Source: Pseudoduganella rivuli
GTDB taxonomy: Bacteria; Pseudomonadota; Gammaproteobacteria; Burkholderiales; Burkholderiaceae_D
Assembly: GCF_009674485.1 (NCBI RefSeq)
Contig: NZ_WKJJ01000002.1
Coordinates: 248,001 to 312,000 of the forward strand
Reading direction: 5' to 3'
Length of the DNA stretch: 64,000 nucleotides
The notes under the pieces were generated by a model that saw only the letters and a program-made list of their open reading frames with translations, was not told the origin of the DNA and made no database searches. The translations under genes and the position numbers were made by a program. Positions 58,903 to 64,000 of this stretch are shown in pieces (the first letter of the stretch is position 1; every line of letters starts with the position of its first letter).

Positions 58903-59006
58903 GGGAATGACACCGGACCTTTGCCGGCGCCACAAGTCTCAAGGCAAGGGTCACAGAATTGAACTCATACCAAAACTTCGAGCCACGAGCTGAATAGAGA
59001 GAGACC

Positions 59007-61058
59007 ATGTTCAAGAAAATCCTGATTGCCAACCGAGGTGAAATCGCTTGCCGCGTGGCCGCTACCGCGCGCCGCCTGGGCATCAAGACGGTTGCCGTGT
59101 ATTCGGAAGCGGACGCCAACGCCAGGCACGTCGCCGTGTGCGACGAAGCGGTCTTGCTGGGCCCTGCGGCCGCCAAGGAAAGCTACCTGCGCGGCGACAA
59201 GATCATCGCCGTGGCCAAGGCCACCGGCGCCGAGGCGATCCACCCGGGTTACGGCTTCCTGTCGGAAAACGCGGAATTCGCGGACGCCTGCCATGAGGCG
59301 GGTCTGGTCTTCATCGGCCCGCCGGCGTCGGCCATGCGCGCCATGGGTTCCAAATCCGCGGCGAAATCGCTGATGGAAAAGGCCAGCGTGCCGCTGGTGC
59401 CGGGCTACCACGGTGACAATCAGGATGCGGACTTCCTGCAAACGCAGGCCGACCGCATTGGCTATCCGGTGCTGCTGAAGGCGTCGGCCGGCGGCGGCGG
59501 CAAGGGCATGCGCGTGGTGGAATCGTCGGAAGCGTTCCGCGACGCGCTGGCGTCGTGCAAGCGCGAAGCCATCAGTTCCTTTGGCGACGACAAGGTGCTG
59601 GCCGAGAAATACCTGCAGCGCCCGCGCCACATTGAAATCCAGGTGTTCGCGGACACGCACGGCAACTGCATCCACCTGTTCGAGCGCGATTGCTCGGTGC
59701 AGCGCCGTCACCAGAAAGTGCTGGAAGAGGCCCCTGCGCCAGGCATGACGGCCGAACGCCGCGCCGCCATGGGCGAAGCCGCCGTGGCGGCCGCCAAGGC
59801 GGTCGGCTACGTTGGCGCGGGGACGGTGGAATTCATCGCCAACCAGGATGGCTCGTTCTACTTCATGGAAATGAACACCCGCCTGCAGGTGGAACACCCG
59901 GTGACGGAAATGATCACCGGCGCCGACCTGGTGGAGTGGCAGTTGCGTGTCGCCGCCGGCGAGCCGCTGCCGAAGAAGCAGCATGAACTGGCGATCAACG
60001 GCCACGCGATCGAAGCGCGCGTTTATGCGGAAAACCCGGAAAAGGGTTTCCTGCCGTCGATCGGCACGTTGCGCCACCTGGGCACGCCGGACGCCGTGAA
60101 CTTCGAACTGGGCGGCATTCCCGGCCACCCGGCTGGCGTGCGGATCGATGCGGGCGTGCGCGAAGGCGATGCGATTTCGCCATTCTATGACCCGATGATC
60201 GCCAAGCTGATTGTCTGGGGCGCGGACCGCAAGCAGGCGCTGGCCCGCATGGCGCAGGCGCTGTCGCAATACCAGATCGTCGGCCTGGCGTCGAACATCG
60301 CGTTCCTGAACCGGCTGGTGCAGGGCGAAGCGTTCGCCACGGCCGACCTGGATACGGGCCTGATCGAACGCAACCACGATGCGCTGTTCCCGGCCGCGCA
60401 GCCTGCCGCAAGCGGTGCGCTGGCGCTGGCCGCTGTGGCGCTGATCGAAGCGGAAAAAGACCGCTCCGCCGCGCAGTCGGGCGCCAATGCTGCCGACCCG
60501 TGGGGCCAGGCGCTCGGCTGGCGCATGAACCAGCCTTACGTGCGCAAGCTGTCGTTTGCCGACGATTACGCGGCCGGCCTGCCGTCCAAGGCGTATGGCG
60601 TGGAAGTCACGTACCTGAACGATGGCTGGATGTTCAACTTGTCGGGATCGGAGGCGTCGCCGCAATTGCTGACGCTGATGTCGCAGCAGGGCGCCGATAT
60701 CAGCGTCAAGCTGGGTGATACGGCGGTCCATGGCAGTGTGCGCCGCGACGGGGAACTGTTCCACGTCTTTACCAACGGCCTGCACTACACGCTGCACTAC
60801 AACGACCCGATGGCCCATGCGGGCGAGTCCGAAGCGGAAGGCGGCCGGCTGACGGCGCCGATGCCGGGCAAGGTGGTGGCGGTGCTGGCCGAAAAGGGCA
60901 AGGAAGTCAAAAAAGGCGATGCGCTGGTCATCATGGAAGCCATGAAGATGGAGCACACCATCGCCGCACCGCATGACGGCGTGGTGGACGACGTGCTGTA
61001 CGCCGTGGGTGACCAGGTGGCAGACGGCGCGCCATTGCTGGCGTTCCGCGCGGCGTAA
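59007..61058 (+). CDS. liuA-type/mccA: Methylcrotonyl-CoA carboxylase, biotin carboxylase (alpha) subunit
   Basis: A 683-residue biotin enzyme with a biotin carboxylase domain (residues about 1-450; ILIANRGEIACRVAATARRLGI, LLKASAGGGGKGMRVV ATP loop, FMEMNTRLQVEHPVTEMITGADLVEWQLRVAAG) and a C-terminal carrier domain. Biotin attaches to Lys647 (EAMKMEH). In leucine breakdown it carboxylates its own biotin and passes CO2 to the beta subunit encoded at 51914. It has a GAGAGAG ribosome site. It is separated from the beta gene by the hydratase and bioAFDB genes, an unusual order. Confidence 0.93.
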   Translation: MFKKILIANRGEIACRVAATARRLGIKTVAVYSEADANARHVAVCDEAVLLGPAAAKESYLRGDKIIAVAKATGAEAIHPGYGFLSENAEFADACHEAGLVFIGPPASAMRAMGSKSAAKSLMEKASVPLVPGYHGDNQDADFLQTQADRIGYPVLLKASAGGGGKGMRVVESSEAFRDALASCKREAISSFGDDKVLAEKYLQRPRHIEIQVFADTHGNCIHLFERDCSVQRRHQKVLEEAPAPGMTAERRAAMGEAAVAAAKAVGYVGAGTVEFIANQDGSFYFMEMNTRLQVEHPVTEMITGADLVEWQLRVAAGEPLPKKQHELAINGHAIEARVYAENPEKGFLPSIGTLRHLGTPDAVNFELGGIPGHPAGVRIDAGVREGDAISPFYDPMIAKLIVWGADRKQALARMAQALSQYQIVGLASNIAFLNRLVQGEAFATADLDTGLIERNHDALFPAAQPAASGALALAAVALIEAEKDRSAAQSGANAADPWGQALGWRMNQPYVRKLSFADDYAAGLPSKAYGVEVTYLNDGWMFNLSGSEASPQLLTLMSQQGADISVKLGDTAVHGSVRRDGELFHVFTNGLHYTLHYNDPMAHAGESEAEGGRLTAPMPGKVVAVLAEKGKEVKKGDALVIMEAMKMEHTIAAPHDGVVDDVLYAVGDQVADGAPLLAFRAA

Positions 61059-61081
61059 TGGCGCAGTTGCAGGAGGAGCAA

Positions 61082-62014
61082 ATGCGTATTTTGCTGCATC
61101 GCGCGGACGGCAAGACGGAGCCGTGGATCAAGGATTTCGCGCGCTATCTGCCGGAAGCGGAAGTGATCGTGTGGGAAAAGGGCGTGCCAGCGCCGCCCTG
61201 TGATTACGCGGTGGTATTCGTGCCGCCCGAAGAAATGTTGCCGGACCTGCAGGAAGTCAAAGCGATTTTCCTGACGGGTTCCGGCGCCGACGGCATCCTG
61301 CGCTTTGGCGATGCGATTCCGCCGCACATCCCCGTGGTGCGCCTGACCGATGCGGGCATGGGCGCGCAGATGGCGGAATATGTGACGCACGCCGTGCTGC
61401 GCTACTTCCGCCGCTTCCACGAATATGAAGACCTGGCGCGCGCCGGCGAATGGGCGCCGCTGTTGCCGCCCATTCGCGAAGATTTCGCGGTCGGTGTCAT
61501 GGGAACCGGCGTGCTGGGCTCGCGCGTGCTGGAAGCGTTGAAACCGTTCGGTTTCCCGTTGCGCGCGTGGAGCCGCACGGCGCGCGCCATCGATGGCGTG
61601 CAGTGCTTCCATGGCGCCGATGGCCTCGACACGTTCCTACGCGGCACCCGTGTGGCGGTGTGCATGCTGCCGTTGACGGACGAGACCAACAACATCCTGA
61701 ACCAGACCAACATGTCGAAAATGCCGCAAGGGTCGTTCATCGTCAATGTGGGGCGGGGCGGCCACCTGTCGGAACCGGATTTGCTGAACTTGATGCGCAC
61801 CGGCCATATCGAAGCAGCCACCCTGGACGTGTTCCGCAACGAGCCGCTGCCGATGCAGCATCCGTTCTGGAAAGAACCGCGCATCACGATCACGCCGCAT
61901 ATTTCCGCGCTGACGTTGCGGCGCGAAAGCGTGCAGCAAATCGCCGGCAAGATGCGTCAAATGGACAAGGGCGAAGCGGTGGCCGACGTGATTGAGCGCA
62001 GCAAAGGATATTGA
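61082..62014 (+). CDS. ghrA: Glyoxylate/hydroxypyruvate reductase A (GhrA-like)
   Basis: A 310-residue D-2-hydroxyacid dehydrogenase. The coenzyme fold has GVMGTGVLGSRVLEALKPFGF near residues 140-160, with VNVGRGGHLSEPDLL and the catalytic Arg, Glu and His region (TGHIEAATLDVFRNEPLP; ITITPHISALTLR). The end VIERSKGY is GhrA-like. It reduces glyoxylate or hydroxypyruvate with NADPH. The start is MRILLHRA, behind GGAGGAG. It lies 23 bp after MCC alpha and 12 bp before HMG-CoA lyase, a place where leucine operons usually hold no such gene, so its link to the pathway is unclear. Confidence 0.9.
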   Translation: MRILLHRADGKTEPWIKDFARYLPEAEVIVWEKGVPAPPCDYAVVFVPPEEMLPDLQEVKAIFLTGSGADGILRFGDAIPPHIPVVRLTDAGMGAQMAEYVTHAVLRYFRRFHEYEDLARAGEWAPLLPPIREDFAVGVMGTGVLGSRVLEALKPFGFPLRAWSRTARAIDGVQCFHGADGLDTFLRGTRVAVCMLPLTDETNNILNQTNMSKMPQGSFIVNVGRGGHLSEPDLLNLMRTGHIEAATLDVFRNEPLPMQHPFWKEPRITITPHISALTLRRESVQQIAGKMRQMDKGEAVADVIERSKGY

Positions 62015-62026
62015 GAGGAAGACCAG

Positions 62027-62938
62027 ATGAATGCATTGCCCCGGAAAGTAAAAATCGTTGAAGTAGGTCCGCGCGACGGCCTGCAGAATGAAAAGGAAAC
62101 CATTTCCGCCGACGTGAAAATCGAACTGGTGAACCGCCTGTCGTCGGCGGGTTTTGCCAATATCGAAGCGGCGTCGTTCGTGTCGCCCAAGTGGGTGCCG
62201 CAAATGGCCACCAGCGCGGAAGTCATGGAGCGCATCACGCGCCGCGCCGGCGCGATTTATTCCGCGCTGACGCCGAACATGAAGGGCCTGGAAGGCGCGC
62301 TGGCCGCGAAAGCGGACGAAGTGGTGATCTTTGGTTCCGCTTCGGAAGCGTTCTCGCAAAAGAACATCAATTGCTCGATCGAAGAATCGATCGCCCGCTT
62401 CGTCGACGTGGCGAAAGCCGCCAAGGACAACGGCCTGCGCCTGCGCGGCTCGATCAGCTGCGCATTCGGGTGCCCATACCAGGGCGACGTGCCGCTCGAC
62501 GCGGTGGCGGACGTGGTGGCGCGCATGCGCGACCTGGGCTGCGATGAGATCGACATTGCCGACACGATTGGTGTCGCGACGCCGCGCAAGACCCAGGCCG
62601 TGATGGAGCGTGCCGCATCCGTGTTCCGCCTCGATGGCATTTCCGGCCACTTCCACGATACGTATGGCCAGGCGCTGGCGAATATCTATGCCAGCCTGGA
62701 GGTGGGCGTATCGATCTTCCATTCGTCGGTGGCGGGGCTGGGCGGCTGCCCGTACGCCAAGGGCGCCACCGGCAACGTGGCGACCGAAGATGTGCTGTAC
62801 ATGATGAACGGCCTGGGGATTGAAACCGGCATCGACCTCGAAATCGTGGTCGATGCGGGGCAGTACATTTCCGGCATCCTGAACCGCAAGGGCGCCAGCC
62901 GCGCCGGTAACGCCATCGCGGCCAAGCGCGCCGGCTGA
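62027..62938 (+). CDS. liuE: Hydroxymethylglutaryl-CoA lyase
   Basis: A 303-residue TIM-barrel lyase that splits HMG-CoA into acetyl-CoA and acetoacetate, the last step of leucine breakdown. Motifs are VEVGPRDGLQNEKE near residues 10-23, SFVSPKWVPQMA, DTIGVATP and the catalytic cysteine loop GLGGCPYAKGATGNVATED. It follows the GhrA gene by 12 bp. A REP-like hairpin follows its stop. Confidence 0.95.
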   Translation: MNALPRKVKIVEVGPRDGLQNEKETISADVKIELVNRLSSAGFANIEAASFVSPKWVPQMATSAEVMERITRRAGAIYSALTPNMKGLEGALAAKADEVVIFGSASEAFSQKNINCSIEESIARFVDVAKAAKDNGLRLRGSISCAFGCPYQGDVPLDAVADVVARMRDLGCDEIDIADTIGVATPRKTQAVMERAASVFRLDGISGHFHDTYGQALANIYASLEVGVSIFHSSVAGLGGCPYAKGATGNVATEDVLYMMNGLGIETGIDLEIVVDAGQYISGILNRKGASRAGNAIAAKRAG

Positions 62939-62969
62939 TACGAGGCCGGCAGTACTGTAACGCATGCAT

Positions 62970-63002
62970 GGCGGCTTTCACTGCGTGAAAACCGCCCTAC
63001 GG
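62970..63002. repeat. REP-like hairpin element, copy 3 (liuE-xdhC gap)
   Basis: GGCGGCTTTCAC (62970-62981) and GTGAAAACCGCC (62985-62996), 3-base loop, one mismatch in the arm, then CTACGG. It occupies the gap between two convergent genes, like many REP-type elements. Confidence 0.75.
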
Positions 63003-63021
63003 TGCAAGCTGCGCAGGCAGA

Positions 63022-64000
63022 TTATGCCGCTATGGCGATTTTTGCTTCCTGTACCGGCAAACCCGCCACGCTACGTAATACGCCATTCTTGGCGGCGACC
63101 AGTTCCGCCAGGATCGACAGCGCGATTTCCGGCGGCGTCTTGCTGCCGATATACAGCCCGGCCGGTCCATGTAAACGGTCAAGCTGTTCGCTGTCCAGAC
63201 CGAAGTGCAGCATCAGCCGCTCGCGACGCCGGGCGTTATTGCTGCGCGAGCCGATGGCCGCCACGTAAAACGCTGGCGACTGCAAGGCTTCCAGCAGCGC
63301 CAGGTCATCCAGCTTCGGATCATGCGTCAGCGCGATGACGGCCGTGTTGCAATCCGGCTGCATGGCCTGCACGACATCGTCCGGCATACTGTGCACCATG
63401 GTCACGCCTGGCACATCCCACGACTGCGTGTATTCATCGCGCGGGTCGCACACGGTGATGTCAAAGCCCAGCCCCAGCGCGACCTGGCACAGATAGGCGC
63501 TGAGTTGTCCGGCGCCGATGACGAGCAGCCGGTAACGGGGACCGAATACCATCGTCAGCATCTCGCCGTGCAAAGCCACCGGACGGAAACTGCCCGCTTC
63601 GCCCAGGGTGACCCGGCCCGACGGCACATGCAATTCGCGCGCCACCAAACCCCGTCCCTGCAAGGAGTCCAGCAATTCCGCCAGCCGCGTGCCCGGTCCC
63701 ACCCGTTCCAGCACCAGTTCCAGGGTGCCGCCGCAGGGCAGGCCGAAACGGTGGGCGGTATCGGCATCGATGCCATACCGCACCGCGAAGGCCGGGCGGC
63801 CGTCAAACAAGCCATCCAGCCCGTCCGTGTGGACGCCGGCAATCAAGTCGTCCTCGATGCAGCCGCCCGACACGGAACCCGCCACCAGCCCATCGGCGCG
63901 GATCGCCATCAGGGAACCGGGCGGACGCGGTGACGATCCCCAGGTTGCCGCCACCGTGACCAATGCGGCGTCATGCCCGGCCACAGCCCAGGCATGCGCC
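63022..64000 (-). CDS. XdhC-family protein (partial)
   Basis: The C-terminal 326 codons or so of a XdhC/CoxI-type protein; the gene begins beyond the right edge. Visible parts are VTVAATWGSSPRPPGSLMAI and SVSGGCIEDDLI (XdhC N-terminal domain) and a Rossmann-like C-terminal half (LLVIGAGQLSAYLCQVALGLGFDITVCDPRDEY, then PAFYVAAIGSRSNNARRRERL). Such proteins help insert sulfurated molybdenum cofactor into xanthine dehydrogenase-type enzymes. The sequence right of 63984 is still coding (VAGHDAAL), so no start is seen in the window. Its target enzyme is not in the window. Confidence 0.9.
   Translation of the reverse strand, partial: AHAWAVAGHDAALVTVAATWGSSPRPPGSLMAIRADGLVAGSVSGGCIEDDLIAGVHTDGLDGLFDGRPAFAVRYGIDADTAHRFGLPCGGTLELVLERVGPGTRLAELLDSLQGRGLVARELHVPSGRVTLGEAGSFRPVALHGEMLTMVFGPRYRLLVIGAGQLSAYLCQVALGLGFDITVCDPRDEYTQSWDVPGVTMVHSMPDDVVQAMQPDCNTAVIALTHDPKLDDLALLEALQSPAFYVAAIGSRSNNARRRERLMLHFGLDSEQLDRLHGPAGLYIGSKTPPEIALSILAELVAAKNGVLRSVAGLPVQEAKIAIAA

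Noticed and set aside
58965..60974. A 669-codon minus-strand frame opposite MCC alpha
   Set aside because: Shadow of a strongly conserved biotin enzyme; composition is Arg/His-rich without domains.
63984..64000. A start codon for the XdhC-family gene at 63984
   Set aside because: The GTG there lies inside sequence that continues to read as family N-terminal sequence to the window edge, so the gene is partial.
1..64000. tRNA, rRNA, CRISPR or insertion-sequence features
   Set aside because: I looked for cloverleaf-like GGTTC-box stretches, regularly spaced direct repeats and transposase motifs and saw none that could be defended.

Overview
The window looks like a chromosomal segment of a betaproteobacterium of the Oxalobacteraceae (Massilia, Duganella or Janthinobacterium type). 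This is inferred from the high GC content, the many TonB-dependent receptors and LysR/AraC regulators, the leucine/isovalerate (liu) genes around a biotin operon, and the general protein style; no rRNA or marker gene is present to prove it. Genes are packed tightly: no gene-free stretch exceeds about 230 bp. I found no tRNA, rRNA, CRISPR array, insertion sequence, integrase or phage gene.

Layout. (1) 1-7872, minus strand: a polyamine/agmatine operon (FAD amine oxidase, ureohydrolase, aldehyde dehydrogenase, small cupin, PotFGHI-type ABC importer; the last permease runs off the left edge). (2) 8039-10802, plus: a TonB-dependent receptor and a GFA-family zinc protein. (3) 10858-14390: four Asr-like, Lys/Ala-rich exported proteins (one alone, three in tandem). 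Both promoters carry the same duplicated block of about 105 bp, with sites resembling the E. coli RstA box. Between the two loci sit an isochorismatase-fold hydrolase and a GlxA-type regulator. (4) 14375-16615: LysE exporter, GST and a divergent LysR. (5) 16762-24951: a secreted caspase-WD40 protein, an outer-membrane receptor, a small membrane protein, an orphan NifQ-like protein, an MFS carrier with a coupled 41-residue membrane peptide, and a DUF2917 protein. (6) 24953-33496: LysR, SRPBCC protein, an RstA-type response regulator, then 5 kb further on its likely partner, an RstB-type kinase, with MipA/OmpV and small secreted proteins between them. (7) 33493-40542: BrkB/YihY, an orphan peptide-binding lipoprotein-like SBP, fused SpmA-SpmB, PBP4-type DD-peptidase and glycerate 2-kinase. 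(8) 40524-50100: a peptidoglycan salvage block (VanX-type dipeptidase, AmiD amidase, BadF-type amino-sugar kinase, DigH-like glycosidase, AmpG-like carrier, MurQ, GntR regulator, divergent D-amino-acid dehydrogenase). (9) 50189-51859: Fic AMPylator and YchJ. (10) 51914-62938: leucine/isovalerate catabolism (MCC beta, methylglutaconyl-CoA hydratase, MCC alpha, HMG-CoA lyase) with the complete bioAFDB biotin operon embedded in it. (11) 63022 to the right edge: XdhC-family protein.

How the parts fit. The most interesting inference is a stress regulon. The window encodes an RstA/RstB-like two-component pair, split apart, and two promoters with RstA-box-like repeats in front of Asr-like hydrophilic exported proteins. 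In E. coli RstA activates asr, so the whole circuit may be visible here in expanded form. Two other functional couplings are clear: biotin synthesis is placed inside the operon of a biotin-dependent carboxylase, and a full wall-recycling set stands next to a D-amino-acid dehydrogenase and a D-Ala-D-Ala dipeptidase.
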